Shown one piece after another: positions 45,645-54,379 of a stretch of 64,000 nt of DNA. The notes beneath the pieces are model-generated. The model had not been told where the DNA came from and did no database searches. It saw only the letters and a program-made list of their open reading frames with translations. Source of the stretch: an uncultured Pelagibacteraceae bacterium (lineage in GTDB: Bacteria > Pseudomonadota > Alphaproteobacteria > Pelagibacterales > Pelagibacteraceae); contig CABYJS010000002.1 of assembly GCA_902519375.1 (NCBI GenBank), forward strand, positions 1 to 64,000, read 5' to 3'. Each line of letters starts with the position of its first letter. Positions within the stretch are counted from its first letter, which is position 1. Position numbers and translations under genes: made by a program.

Positions 45645-46995
45645 AGAATTTGACTATACTAAATTAAAGCATGTTACTTCTGTTGATCAATCTGATCGCG
45701 AAGTTCCATACAATTTAAGACAAAGTGGACCAACTAAAGTTGAAATGCTTATTTCAACAAGAGTAAGAAAATCACCCTATTGGCATTTATCAATGCAAGC
45801 AGGTTGTTGGAGAGCTACAGTTTATAATCGTATTTATCATCCTAGAGGATATGTAAAACCAGAGGATGGTGGAGCAATGGTTGAGTATGATGCGATTGTA
45901 AATCACGTAACGATGTGGAATGTTGCTGTAGAAAGACAGATAAGAGTTAAAGGACCTGACGCAGAAAAATTTACAGATTACGTTATTACAAGAGATGCAA
46001 CTAAAATTTCACCAATGAGGGCAAGATATGTTATTTTGTGTAATGCCTATGGTGGAGTATTGAATGATCCGATTCTATTAAGGATTTCAAAAGATGAATT
46101 TTGGTTTTCTTTATCCGATTCTGATATTGGAATGTATCTTCAGGGTGTTAATGCTGATCAAAGATTTAATTGTACTGTTGAAGAAATTGATGCTTGTCCA
46201 GTTCAAATTCAAGGACCAAAATCAAAATCACTTATGAAAGATCTTTGTGGAGATCAAGTTGATTTTGATAATATGCCCTTTTATGGTTTAGCAGAGGTCA
46301 AAGTTGGTGGGAGAAGTTGTGTTATCTCACAGTCTGGTTTCTCAGGAGAAGCAGGATATGAAATATATCTAAGGGATGCAACATTGTATGCTGAAGATAT
46401 GTGGAATGCTGTTTTAGAAGCAGGAAAAAAACATAATCTAATGGTTATAGCACCTGCTCACCATAGAAGAATTCAAGCAGGAATTCTTTCCTGGGGACAG
46501 GATATGGATCAACAACATAATCCTTTTCAATGTAATTTAGGTTATCAAGTTTCTCTTTCAGGAAAGGGTGAATGGAATAAAAAAGCAGACTACGTGGGTA
46601 AAGCTGCTCTTGAAAAAATGAAGGATGAACTAAAGTCTGGAAAAAAACCATATAAACTTCAATTAGTAGGTCTTGAACTTGGTGGCAAACCCATAGAAGA
46701 CTACGCGCCTGATTTTTGGTTAATTTCAAATGCTGATGGAGGTGAACCAGTAGGTTTTGTTACTTCGCCATGGTATCACCCCGAAAAGAAAACTAATATC
46801 GCTATGGGATATGTGCCATTTGACGGAACATTAAATCCAAATGGATTTCCTAAAGGTAAGATTGGAACTAAATATAAAATCCATCTACCAGAAAAGTATA
46901 CAGAAAAACCTGGGGCACCGGTCGATGCTGTAGTAGTTGATATTCCATTTAAAGAATCTTTTAATGCAAATACTAGGGAAGTAGTAAAAGGTTAA
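45637..46995 (+). CDS. GcvT/DmdA-like aminomethyltransferase
   Basis: A 452-residue GcvT-family protein with an N-terminal extension of about 35 residues. VRKSPYWHLSMQAGCWRATV and VAVERQIRVKGPDAEKF match the paralogue at 19364-20503, and GFSGEAGYEIYLRD is the folate-binding core. A C-terminal PEKYTEKPGAPVDAVVVD extends beyond the usual 370 residues. It should demethylate a small methylated compound onto tetrahydrofolate, and the coupled MetF-like protein would process the product. Substrate unknown; DMSP cannot be assumed. Confidence 0.82.
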   Translation: MSKEFDYTKLKHVTSVDQSDREVPYNLRQSGPTKVEMLISTRVRKSPYWHLSMQAGCWRATVYNRIYHPRGYVKPEDGGAMVEYDAIVNHVTMWNVAVERQIRVKGPDAEKFTDYVITRDATKISPMRARYVILCNAYGGVLNDPILLRISKDEFWFSLSDSDIGMYLQGVNADQRFNCTVEEIDACPVQIQGPKSKSLMKDLCGDQVDFDNMPFYGLAEVKVGGRSCVISQSGFSGEAGYEIYLRDATLYAEDMWNAVLEAGKKHNLMVIAPAHHRRIQAGILSWGQDMDQQHNPFQCNLGYQVSLSGKGEWNKKADYVGKAALEKMKDELKSGKKPYKLQLVGLELGGKPIEDYAPDFWLISNADGGEPVGFVTSPWYHPEKKTNIAMGYVPFDGTLNPNGFPKGKIGTKYKIHLPEKYTEKPGAPVDAVVVDIPFKESFNANTREVVKG

Positions 46996-47004
46996 TTTTA
47001 TATC

Positions 47005-47027
47005 AGGGGAGCACTTAATGCTCCCCT
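47005..47027 (+). terminator. terminator-like hairpin after the GcvT-like gene
   Basis: AGGGGAGCA and TGCTCCCCT form a perfect 9-bp stem with loop CTTAA, 9 bases after the stop codon. The tail ATCTAATTT is not a T-run, so it may work as a stabilising 3' hairpin rather than a strong terminator. Confidence 0.65.
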
Positions 47028-47039
47028 ATCTAATTTAAG

Positions 47040-47144
47040 ATGAGTAAAGGTTTCTTAATTGCAATTTGCATTATAATAGTTATTGCTTTAATAATATTTC
47101 CATTAATTGTTTCTTACAAAGAAGAAAAAAATAAAAAAAAATAA
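47040..47144 (+). CDS. 34-residue single-span membrane peptide
   Basis: A 34-codon frame ends immediately before the ATG of the YIP1-like gene. The product has one hydrophobic helix, FLIAICIIIVIALIIFPLIV, followed by a lysine-rich tail (SYKEEKNKKK). Position and helix suggest a real small membrane protein, but 34 codons is short and no family is recognised. A ribosome site is not obvious. Confidence 0.45.
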   Translation: MSKGFLIAICIIIVIALIIFPLIVSYKEEKNKKK

Positions 47145-47687
47145 ATGTTTGGTGAATTCATTAATATAATTTTTAAGTCTATCAAATTAGATAAGTCGCT
47201 TTATAGTGATAATAAAAATTTCACTGAAGCATCTATATATTTTGCTGGTCTAATAATGATTTTAGATGGAATAGCTGGAGCAGTTGCTGCTAATACAGTT
47301 ATTAAGACTGCTGTTGCTATGTCAGGACTAACTGCAATACTTACTTGGTTTATTTGGGCAATCTTTATATTTGTAATAGGCGTGAAAATATTTCCAGACA
47401 AACAAACTAAAGTACCATTTAAAAAAGTACTTACTGCAGTTGGTTTTGCTCATGCACCTGGACTTTTAAGATTTTTTGCAGTTACTCCAGATTTGATGAT
47501 ACCAATAATTTTCTTAACTCAATTTTGGATTTTTGCTGCTTTGATAATATCCACCAAGCAAATATTAAACCTTAAATCAAACTTTAAATCTTTTGGAATT
47601 GTATTTTTATCCTTTTTAATAATAGCTTTTTTGTCTATATCTTTTGTTATGAGTAGAATGAATACTCTTCCAATAAATAATATCTAA
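47145..47687 (+). CDS. YIP1-family-like membrane protein
   Basis: A 180-residue membrane protein with about five hydrophobic segments, after a soluble start (MFGEFINIIFKSIKLDKSLY). The segment FKKVLTAVGFAHAPGLLRFF is typical of Yip1/DUF1282 proteins. Function in bacteria is unknown. It follows a 34-residue peptide without a gap, and its 3' end overlaps the convergent zinc-ribbon gene by 4 bases. Confidence 0.7.
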   Translation: MFGEFINIIFKSIKLDKSLYSDNKNFTEASIYFAGLIMILDGIAGAVAANTVIKTAVAMSGLTAILTWFIWAIFIFVIGVKIFPDKQTKVPFKKVLTAVGFAHAPGLLRFFAVTPDLMIPIIFLTQFWIFAALIISTKQILNLKSNFKSFGIVFLSFLIIAFLSISFVMSRMNTLPINNI

Positions 47688-47845
47688 AGAGGAAAAATTG
47701 TTTTCGATATTCTGCAGGATTTGCATATCTTATAGCTGGTAAGAATTAAATTTTGAGTAACACTTTCATCTTCAGTCTTGCACTCATCACAAATATTATT
47801 TAAATCTTTTTTAATTTCTTCCTTTGTATTTTTATCATCAATCAT
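47684..47845 (-). CDS. 53-residue zinc-ribbon-like protein
   Basis: A 53-codon frame starts 8 bases inside the end of the DUF3726 gene and ends in TAG at 47684. Two CxxC pairs, C19-C22 (ICDECK) and C41-C44 (KICKSCR), separated by 18 residues, are the hallmark of a zinc ribbon. The N-terminus is acidic-lysine-rich. It is the last gene of the dipeptidase-553-residue-DUF3726 run. Function unknown; protein or nucleic-acid binding is inferred from the fold. Confidence 0.65.
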   Translation of the reverse strand: MIDDKNTKEEIKKDLNNICDECKTEDESVTQNLILTSYKICKSCRISKTIFPL

Positions 47846-48449
47846 TATCGTTTAACCCAGCTCCTGCTGCTCCTTTTTTTAAGCTATCAGTTTCCTCAAC
47901 AAAAGTATTTTCTGATAATTTGTAAAGACTCTTCCAATCATAATCAGTAAAACTATCTTTATTATCTAAAAAAAAAATCTTAACAATTTTTGCTTTTGAT
48001 GGAAATTCTTTTTCTAACGAGTTTGACGATATATTTATGTTAAAATTTAATAAAAATTCATATCTATCCAAAACTACTAATAATTTTTTTCCAATTATTT
48101 CTGAAGATCTACTTAAAAAAGGTAATAATAATAGTGGATATGCTACATTCTTGAATAAACATTTATTATAATTTTCAATTTTTCTAATTTGATCTAGAAA
48201 ACGTATCCCTAGACTAATTGGACATAAAGAATTTTTGTTAGATGTATTTTTTTTATTAATCAATCTTATATCATCAAAATTTTCTTTATTTTTTTTTTGA
48301 TAATATCTATTTAAATTCTTAATACCTGGAAGACCGAATAATTCTAATAATCTAACACATTTTCCAACTTCTTCAGCTATGCCCCAAGAAAAACCAACTC
48401 CACGACTGGCTCTTTTGGAAGTGGTTTCTATTTCACTTAAAGATTTCAT
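47838..48449 (-). CDS. DUF3726 protein
   Basis: A protein of about 203 residues starting MKSLSEIETTSKRASRGVGF, followed by SWGIAEEVGKCVRLLELFGLPG, a pattern I recognise as DUF3726. No catalytic motif, signal peptide or membrane segment is visible. The frame is open to 48488, but the ATG at 48449, 4 bases after the upstream stop, fits the family start and avoids a long overlap. It lies between a 553-residue protein and a zinc-ribbon ORF, with an M19 dipeptidase further upstream. Function unknown. Confidence 0.7.
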   Translation of the reverse strand: MKSLSEIETTSKRASRGVGFSWGIAEEVGKCVRLLELFGLPGIKNLNRYYQKKNKENFDDIRLINKKNTSNKNSLCPISLGIRFLDQIRKIENYNKCLFKNVAYPLLLLPFLSRSSEIIGKKLLVVLDRYEFLLNFNINISSNSLEKEFPSKAKIVKIFFLDNKDSFTDYDWKSLYKLSENTFVEETDSLKKGAAGAGLNDND

Positions 48450-48453
48450 AGCT

Positions 48454-50115
48454 TTATAACTTAGAATTATATACCCACTGCTTGTCAAAATTTTTTAATT
48501 CGTTAGGTAATGGTGCCCCTTGAAACATACAAATTCGCAGCCATTTATCTGATCTAGGATCGAATTTTAACGCACCAAAAAAAGATAATTTAAGCCTTAA
48601 CATATCTATAGGCATCAAGTTCTCACCAATTGTGTTATCTTGAATTTCAGAATATGGAAATTTTTCAACGATAAATGCTCTTCTAACAACATGTCTTAAA
48701 TCCGAATTATCAATTAAAAATTGATCCATAGTAAAATCATCTTTAGTCATCAACAATTTCTCATACAATTTTTTTATATCTCTAGCTATTGCAAGAGGTT
48801 GTTCTAGTTCAGAACCCGGTTCCTCAAAACGATCTGCAAGCCTAGGTTCTTCTTTGTTTTTCGAGATAAACCAAAATTTTTTAAAATTTTCTTCTTTTTT
48901 GAAATTTATCTCTAAAATATTAGTATATTTTTTTTCTAAAATTTTTCTTAATTCTTTTACCGATCGGTCAGTAGGAATATTAAAATATCTTTCCTCATCT
49001 GAGCTCATTTTTTTAATAAGAGGTTCTACTATTTCATCAAATGGTTCCATCATAATAGAAACAATATATTCTATACATTCTTCACAGGTTTCTCTTTCTA
49101 ACCACAGATATATTTTATTAAATGGATATTCTTCGGTAAAATCAAATTTTTTTTCAATAAAATTTAAAAATTTTTTTACATTCTTCAATAAAGATTTAAT
49201 TTTCTTTAATTGATATTCACTTTCAGTGTTCCAACTAGTAATATTCTTAATAGAATTTCTGACACAACTTTTAAATAAATCTCTATCTTTAATTTTGACT
49301 TTTTTTATTTCCCTTATTTTTTTTAATGCAGTTTCTCTGCACATGATCCAATTGTTAAGTAAAGTAGGATGATTTACTATAAAAGGTGCCATACCCAAAC
49401 CTGTTGAATTACCTATACCAAGACTTTTGCAAATATTTGGGTCGAGCTCTACTGCTTTTTTTAGATTTTTATTTTTTGCAACATGGTTCACTTGGTCAAA
49501 TGTAAATTGTCTTACAAGGTAAACTAACATCATCTCTAATCTGAAAGGACCATTTATCTCTTTCCTATTTTTTATTCTAAAACGATCTGCTAATCCAAAT
49601 TTACCTGACCCATAAACTGCTGTGGTTCTATAAAGGTAACCAACTTTATTTAATAAGTCTAAATTTGGTTGAACACCCTCACTTAAGCTATCTACAACAT
49701 GTTTAAATACTCTAACTGACTTATTGGCTCTTGATAAAGTTAATTCTTTATATGATAATCTTCCAACTTCTTGTTTTGGTACTTGGCTTTTTAGTCTCAC
49801 AATATCTTGTTTAGATGGAATGCCATCATGCAATGTAAAAGCAGCATCCCATTTTGTTGCTATTACTCTGTCTGATCTTTCTACATCATCTATTTTATTT
49901 GCAAAACATATTAAAGAATAAACTCTTTTTTTCTTTTTAAATGAATAGACCGCTACTCCAAAACCATATTTATCTAAATCAAATAAATCTCTTTTGTAAT
50001 TCCAATCTTTAAACTCATTTAGGAAGCTTCTTAAAAACGACAATCTAGATTGATGAAATGAACCAAGCCTCGAAAGCTTCATAATAATGTTAGGGTCACG
50101 TAATTCAAGATTCAT
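48454..50115 (-). CDS. conserved-looking protein of unknown function, 553 residues
   Basis: A soluble protein of 553 residues without signal peptide or membrane segments. Distinct stretches are KYGFGVAVYSFKKKKRVYSL (near 50-68), VYGSGKFGLADRFRI (near 172), LGIGNSTGLGMAPFIVNHP (near 240-258) and RETCEECIEYIVSIMMEPF (near 345). The glycine-rich GNSTGLGMAPF could be a nucleotide or cofactor loop, but I recognise no family. It lies 2 bases after the M19 dipeptidase gene and is followed by DUF3726 after 4 bases, so a joint function is likely. Confidence 0.7.
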   Translation of the reverse strand: MNLELRDPNIIMKLSRLGSFHQSRLSFLRSFLNEFKDWNYKRDLFDLDKYGFGVAVYSFKKKKRVYSLICFANKIDDVERSDRVIATKWDAAFTLHDGIPSKQDIVRLKSQVPKQEVGRLSYKELTLSRANKSVRVFKHVVDSLSEGVQPNLDLLNKVGYLYRTTAVYGSGKFGLADRFRIKNRKEINGPFRLEMMLVYLVRQFTFDQVNHVAKNKNLKKAVELDPNICKSLGIGNSTGLGMAPFIVNHPTLLNNWIMCRETALKKIREIKKVKIKDRDLFKSCVRNSIKNITSWNTESEYQLKKIKSLLKNVKKFLNFIEKKFDFTEEYPFNKIYLWLERETCEECIEYIVSIMMEPFDEIVEPLIKKMSSDEERYFNIPTDRSVKELRKILEKKYTNILEINFKKEENFKKFWFISKNKEEPRLADRFEEPGSELEQPLAIARDIKKLYEKLLMTKDDFTMDQFLIDNSDLRHVVRRAFIVEKFPYSEIQDNTIGENLMPIDMLRLKLSFFGALKFDPRSDKWLRICMFQGAPLPNELKNFDKQWVYNSKL

Positions 50116-50117
50116 TT

Positions 50118-51083
50118 TTAAATAGTTTTATAAAAGTTATACCAATTGTTTCCTAGTATCCCATTAGTTTCATCATCAGAAAATCCAACCTTTTTTAACC
50201 CTTTTTCTAAATTTTTAAATCCTCTGGCATCTTCGAACCACTTTGGTTGTGTGGGAAATCCAGGTTTATTTTTTGAACCCTCACCAAAATTTTTACCTTT
50301 ACTCCATGTCCCATTTCTCATCCATTCAACAATTTCATCTGGCTGATCTAAACAAAGATCAGAACCAATACCAATATTTTTAATATCCATTATCTCAGCT
50401 GTTCTTGCTATCATCTCACAAAAATTCTCAAGGGTACAGTTTGTACTGTTTTTAAGATGATGCGGGTATAGTGATAACCCTAAAATCCCTCCACTATCAT
50501 TTAAAATTTTTAATAATTCAGAGGATTTATTTCTTTTTGCGGCGTGCCAAAAAGATGGGTTGGCATGAGTTATTGCTATTGGTTTTTCACTTATTTCAAT
50601 AGCATCAAGAGTACTTTTTTCTGCTGAATGAGACATGTCTATAACTATACCAACTCTATTCATTTCTTTAATAACCTCACGACCAAAATTAGTAACTCCA
50701 CTGTCATTTTTTTCATAACAACCTGTAGCCAATAAAGATTGGTTATTATATGTAAGTTGCATGAATCTACACCCTAACTCATGAACTTTTTCAACTAATT
50801 CAATATTATCCTCTATTGGTGAGCAATTTTGAAATCCAAAAAAAATTGCTGTTTTGTTTTCAGTATTTGCCTTTTTAATGTCTTTAAAACTTTTACCTAA
50901 AAAAATTAAATCTGAATTGTTTTTGAAATATTTTTTCCATTTTTGGATCTCGTTTAAGTGTTCATTAAAATCTTCATGGTAAACAATTGTTACATGAATC
51001 GCATCAAGACCTGCCTCCCTATTAATTTCAAAAATTTTTCTTGACCATTTACAGTATTGGAGATTGTCAATTTTATAATTCAT
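50118..51083 (-). CDS. membrane dipeptidase (peptidase family M19)
   Basis: A 321-residue amidohydrolase-fold protein of the renal dipeptidase family. Metal ligands are in GIVIDMSHSAEKSTLD (His) and PIAITHANPSFWH (His), and NIGIGSDLCLDQPDE holds the catalytic Asp. DAIHVTIVYH at the N-terminus replaces the usual DGHND pattern with DAIHVT, so the first metal site is altered. No signal peptide is visible. In Pseudomonas, M19 dipeptidases lie next to dimethylglycine genes, so a role in betaine-type degradation is possible. It heads a four-gene operon with DUF3726. Confidence 0.82.
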   Translation of the reverse strand: MNYKIDNLQYCKWSRKIFEINREAGLDAIHVTIVYHEDFNEHLNEIQKWKKYFKNNSDLIFLGKSFKDIKKANTENKTAIFFGFQNCSPIEDNIELVEKVHELGCRFMQLTYNNQSLLATGCYEKNDSGVTNFGREVIKEMNRVGIVIDMSHSAEKSTLDAIEISEKPIAITHANPSFWHAAKRNKSSELLKILNDSGGILGLSLYPHHLKNSTNCTLENFCEMIARTAEIMDIKNIGIGSDLCLDQPDEIVEWMRNGTWSKGKNFGEGSKNKPGFPTQPKWFEDARGFKNLEKGLKKVGFSDDETNGILGNNWYNFYKTI

Positions 51084-51185
51084 ATTGGTAAATAATCATA
51101 AAGCATACCAATATGTTTTTTTAAATACTATTTATTTTATTGAAATCTTTATTCATTTTTGAAATAAAGATTAAGCTTAATAATC

Positions 51186-51677
51186 ATGAAAAAAAATAAA
51201 AATCTTAAAGTCTCAATAGTCATGGGAAGTCAATCTGACTATAAAACAATGAAATTAGGTGTCAAAATCCTCAAGAATATGGGTATTAAGTTGGAAACCA
51301 AAATTATTTCTGCTCACAGAACTCCTGCAAGAATGTATGATTTTGCAAGTTCTGCTGAAAAAAAAGGTATTGGAGTAATTATTGCTGGCGCAGGCGGTTC
51401 TGCACATTTACCTGGCATGATTTCTGCCCTAACATCAGTTCCTGTTTTAGGAGTTCCCATCGAAAGTAAAAAACTTAAAGGGTTAGACAGTTTGTTATCA
51501 ATAGCACAAATGCCAAAAGGCATTCCTGTTGGTACTTTAGCTATAGGTGAGGATGGAGCAATAAACGCTGCCTTGTTAGCCGCTTCTATTATTGCTAATA
51601 ATAATCCAATTGTTAAAAAAAAACTAAATAGTTGGCGATTATCACAAACAAGATCTGTAAAGAAAAATCCTAAATAA
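51186..51677 (+). CDS. purE: N5-carboxyaminoimidazole ribonucleotide mutase
   Basis: A 163-residue class I PurE. VSIVMGSQSDYKTMK at the N-terminus and IISAHRTPARMYDFA are the substrate-phosphate and catalytic His segments, and GAGGSAHLPGMISALTSVPV the third. It moves the carboxyl group of N5-CAIR to give CAIR in purine synthesis. purK follows after 5 bases. Length is normal. Confidence 0.95.
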   Translation: MKKNKNLKVSIVMGSQSDYKTMKLGVKILKNMGIKLETKIISAHRTPARMYDFASSAEKKGIGVIIAGAGGSAHLPGMISALTSVPVLGVPIESKKLKGLDSLLSIAQMPKGIPVGTLAIGEDGAINAALLAASIIANNNPIVKKKLNSWRLSQTRSVKKNPK

Positions 51678-51682
51678 TACAT

Positions 51683-52729
51683 ATGTCACAAAAAAATCTG
51701 GGTATCATTGGAGGTGGACAGTTGGGTAGTATGCTTTCTCAAGCAGCTAAAAAATTAAATATCAATACAATTATTTATTCGGATGATTTTGATGCTCCAG
51801 CTCAAAATTTTTGTGATGAATTTATCTTCGGAAGATATGATGATAAAAAAAAAATTTTAGAATTTGTAAATAAAGCTGATGTAATAACTTATGAATTTGA
51901 AAATATTCCTTATGAAACACTTAATGAAATGAATAAATTAAAATCTGTTTTACCAAAACCATCAGTAAATAGACTTATTCAACACAGATTAGCTGAAAAA
52001 GATTTCATTAATAAGCTCAACATTAGAACTACAAGATATGTTTCAATTGAAAAGAAAACCGATATTGAAACATTAGGTGATTTCCTTCCTGGTATCTTGA
52101 AAACAACAACTATGGGTTATGATGGCAAAGGACAATATCCCTTAAAAAAAATGGAGGATTTAAACTCTCTTAATATTGATTTCTCAAAAGAATATATCTT
52201 AGAAAAATTAGTAAAACTTAAAAAAGAAATTTCTGTTATTGTAACAAGATTTGGTATTAATAATTTTGAAATATACGAGCCAATAGAAAATACCCACCAG
52301 GACCAAATTCTTAAACAATCTATGATACCAGCTGAAGTAAGTAAACAAATTGCTGACCAATCTAAAGATTGGGCTACTAGAATTGCAGAAGAATTAAAAT
52401 ATATTGGCACTTTATGTGTTGAATTTTTTATAGATAGAAATGAAAACCTTTATGTAAATGAGATTGCTCCTCGAGTTCATAATTCTGGTCATCTTACCAT
52501 TAATGCATTTAACGTAAGTCAATTTGAAAATCATATTAGAGCAGTTTGTTCTCTTGAAAAAATTCCCTTAAAAAAAATATCTAATGCAAAAATGCAAAAT
52601 TTGATTGGGAAGCAAATTGAACCTTATAGACAAAATCTTAAATTAAGTGATAAAGAATTTTTTTTTGATTACCAAAAAAAAGAAATAAAGGAAAAAAGAA
52701 AAATGGGTCATATAACTACTTTGAAATAA
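51683..52729 (+). CDS. purK: N5-carboxyaminoimidazole ribonucleotide synthase
   Basis: A 348-residue ATP-grasp enzyme. LGIIGGGQLGSMLSQAAKKL is the N-terminal signature, TTMGYDGKGQYPL the ATP loop, and EIAPRVHNSGHLTINAFNVS the catalytic end. It carboxylates AIR with bicarbonate and ATP. It forms an operon with purE and is followed directly by the acetyltransferase gene, whose ATG abuts its stop. Confidence 0.95.
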   Translation: MSQKNLGIIGGGQLGSMLSQAAKKLNINTIIYSDDFDAPAQNFCDEFIFGRYDDKKKILEFVNKADVITYEFENIPYETLNEMNKLKSVLPKPSVNRLIQHRLAEKDFINKLNIRTTRYVSIEKKTDIETLGDFLPGILKTTTMGYDGKGQYPLKKMEDLNSLNIDFSKEYILEKLVKLKKEISVIVTRFGINNFEIYEPIENTHQDQILKQSMIPAEVSKQIADQSKDWATRIAEELKYIGTLCVEFFIDRNENLYVNEIAPRVHNSGHLTINAFNVSQFENHIRAVCSLEKIPLKKISNAKMQNLIGKQIEPYRQNLKLSDKEFFFDYQKKEIKEKRKMGHITTLK

Positions 52730-53197
52730 ATGCTGAAATCTTTAGAGGGTAATTTTAATCATCCTGAAGTAAATGAACTTTTAACAAAACATTTTATTGA
52801 ATTAAGAGCTGCTTCGCCTGAGGGAAGCGCTCATGTTTTAGATATACCAGGATTAAAAGATCCCTCAATTAAATTCTGGAGTCTTTGGGAAAATGAAAAG
52901 TTATTTGGTTGTGGTGCCTTAAAATTTTTAACCAAAGAGCATGGTGAGTTTAAATCTATCAGAATACACGATAATTTCAAAAACAAAGGTAATGGCATTA
53001 AAGTTATTGACCATTTAATAAATGAAGCAAAAAAGTTAAATATTAAAAGATTAAGTATTGAAACAGGTGCAGGAAATTTTTTCATACCAGCTAGAAAATT
53101 ATTCAAAAGATGTGATTTTAAGTCTTGTAAACCTTTTGCACATTATAAGGATGACGTTAATTCCATTTATTTAACTAAACAGATAAACAACAATTGA
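52730..53197 (+). CDS. GNAT family N-acetyltransferase
   Basis: A 155-residue GNAT protein. FKSIRIHDNFKNKGNGIKVI carries the Q/R-x-x-G-x-G/A pyrophosphate-binding motif in the form NKGNGIK, near residues 84-90. RLSIETGAGNFFIPARKLF and YKDDVNSIYLTK follow as in the YjaB/PhnO-like group. It would acetylate an amine or protein from acetyl-CoA. It starts directly after purK and is probably co-transcribed. Target unknown. Confidence 0.85.
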   Translation: MLKSLEGNFNHPEVNELLTKHFIELRAASPEGSAHVLDIPGLKDPSIKFWSLWENEKLFGCGALKFLTKEHGEFKSIRIHDNFKNKGNGIKVIDHLINEAKKLNIKRLSIETGAGNFFIPARKLFKRCDFKSCKPFAHYKDDVNSIYLTKQINNN

Positions 53198-53315
53198 TAT
53201 AAAAAACTGTCTAGAGCTATCAATTTTGTTGACAAAACCCTAGAAATTATGAAGAAAGCTAGAATTACTTAATTATAAGTAATAAATTAAATAACAAATA
53301 AATAAGAAGATAAAT

Positions 53316-53522
53316 ATGAGTCTACAAGGAAAAGTTAAGTGGTTCAATCCTACCAAAGGTTTTGGTTTTATTGAAAGAGAAGATAAAGAAAAAGATGTGT
53401 TTGTACATGTTTCAGCTGTAAGAGACGCTGGTATGAACGGTTTAGATGAGGGTCAAGCTTTGACTTTCGATGTTGAAGATGGTCCCAAAGGTCCTTCAGC
53501 AGTTAACTTAAAAACTGCATAA
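53316..53522 (+). CDS. cold-shock protein (CspA family)
   Basis: A 68-residue CSD protein of standard length. [15 protein letters not shown] holds RNP1 and [13 protein letters not shown]2. It binds single-stranded RNA or DNA and melts RNA structure. The upstream 118 bases form a leader without another gene, and the 3' region holds a nested hairpin at 53537-53600. It may be induced by cold or simply be a constitutive RNA chaperone. Confidence 0.95.
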   Translation: MSLQGKVKWFNPTKGFGFIEREDKEKDVFVHVSAVRDAGMNGLDEGQALTFDVEDGPKGPSAVNLKTA

Positions 53523-53536
53523 TTCTCACAATATCA

Positions 53537-53600
53537 TTTATTGGCTATAAGTTATCTCGATTCTGAAATTTAGAATTGATTTATTTTTATAGCCAATAAA
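53537..53600 (+). ncRNA. nested hairpin in the csp 3' region
   Basis: A perfect 14-bp outer stem, TTTATTGGCTATAA (53537-53550) with TTATAGCCAATAAA (53587-53600), encloses a second stem TCGATTCT (53557-53564) with AGAATTGA (53572-53579). The inner stem has one G-U pair on the plus strand, which would be an A-C mismatch on the minus strand, so it fits a plus-strand RNA, the csp message. No T-run follows. It may be a transcript end, a stability element or a temperature-responsive structure. No Rfam family recognised. Confidence 0.55.
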
Positions 53601-53632
53601 GTATCCTAAAAGCAAAAAATAAAATAAATTAT

Positions 53633-54379
53633 ATGATTGGAATTCTAGGTGGAATGGGAACACAAGCAGGCCTAGACTTTTGTAATAAGTTAGCAGTTTT
53701 ATATAGAGGTAAAATTGATCAGGATTATCCTTTGTTCTTACTTTACAATAAATCTAATATTCCTGGAAGACCTGAATCAATAGGCATTCATACAGGAAAA
53801 ATTTCTAATAAATTAATAAATAAAAAAAGTAAAAGAAAATATTTTTCAGTTTTAAAAAGTTTAATCGTTGGTTGTCAGGTGCTTAAAAAAAGTAAGTGTA
53901 AATTTATAGTTATTCCATGTAACACTGCTCACTACTGGTATAACGACTTAAAGAAAAAGATAAAATTACCAATAATAAATATGCCGAAAGAAGTTTTTGA
54001 TTATACAAAAAAAAAATGTAAAAAAAATTCATTAATTGGCTTACTTGCAACAGAAGGTACTCTTAAAACTGGAATTTATCATAATTTTTTTGATAAAAGT
54101 TACAGACTAGTTTTGCCAAATTCTCACATTCAAAATGATTCAGTAAATAAAGCAATCAAACTTGTAAAAATGGGAAAAGTTAAAGAAGCTAATAGGATCA
54201 TAAAGCCTGCCATTGATTATTTGAAAAAAAAAAGATGTAAAAAGATTATTCTTGGGTGTACAGAGTTACCAATTGCAATATTTGCTTTTAAATCAATCAA
54301 AACAATTAAATCTTCTAAAATATTTTTAGATCCTAATTTAATTTTAGCAAATGCTGCAATGAAAAAATACCATAATTAA
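53633..54379 (+). CDS. aspartate/glutamate racemase family protein
   Basis: A 248-residue racemase. IGILGGMGTQAGLDFCNKL is the N-terminal signature, and the two catalytic cysteines lie in VIPCNTAHYWYNDL (near residue 103) and LGCTELPIAIFAF (near residue 206). It interconverts L- and D-aspartate or a similar amino acid without cofactor. D-aspartate use in cell wall or as nitrogen source is not visible. It overlaps the next gene by one base. Confidence 0.88.
   Translation: MIGILGGMGTQAGLDFCNKLAVLYRGKIDQDYPLFLLYNKSNIPGRPESIGIHTGKISNKLINKKSKRKYFSVLKSLIVGCQVLKKSKCKFIVIPCNTAHYWYNDLKKKIKLPIINMPKEVFDYTKKKCKKNSLIGLLATEGTLKTGIYHNFFDKSYRLVLPNSHIQNDSVNKAIKLVKMGKVKEANRIIKPAIDYLKKKRCKKIILGCTELPIAIFAFKSIKTIKSSKIFLDPNLILANAAMKKYHN

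Noticed and set aside
53229-53265. Promoter of the cold-shock gene: TTGACA at 53229-53234
   Set aside because: No -10 box at acceptable spacing; TAGAAT at 53260-53265 is 25 bases away.
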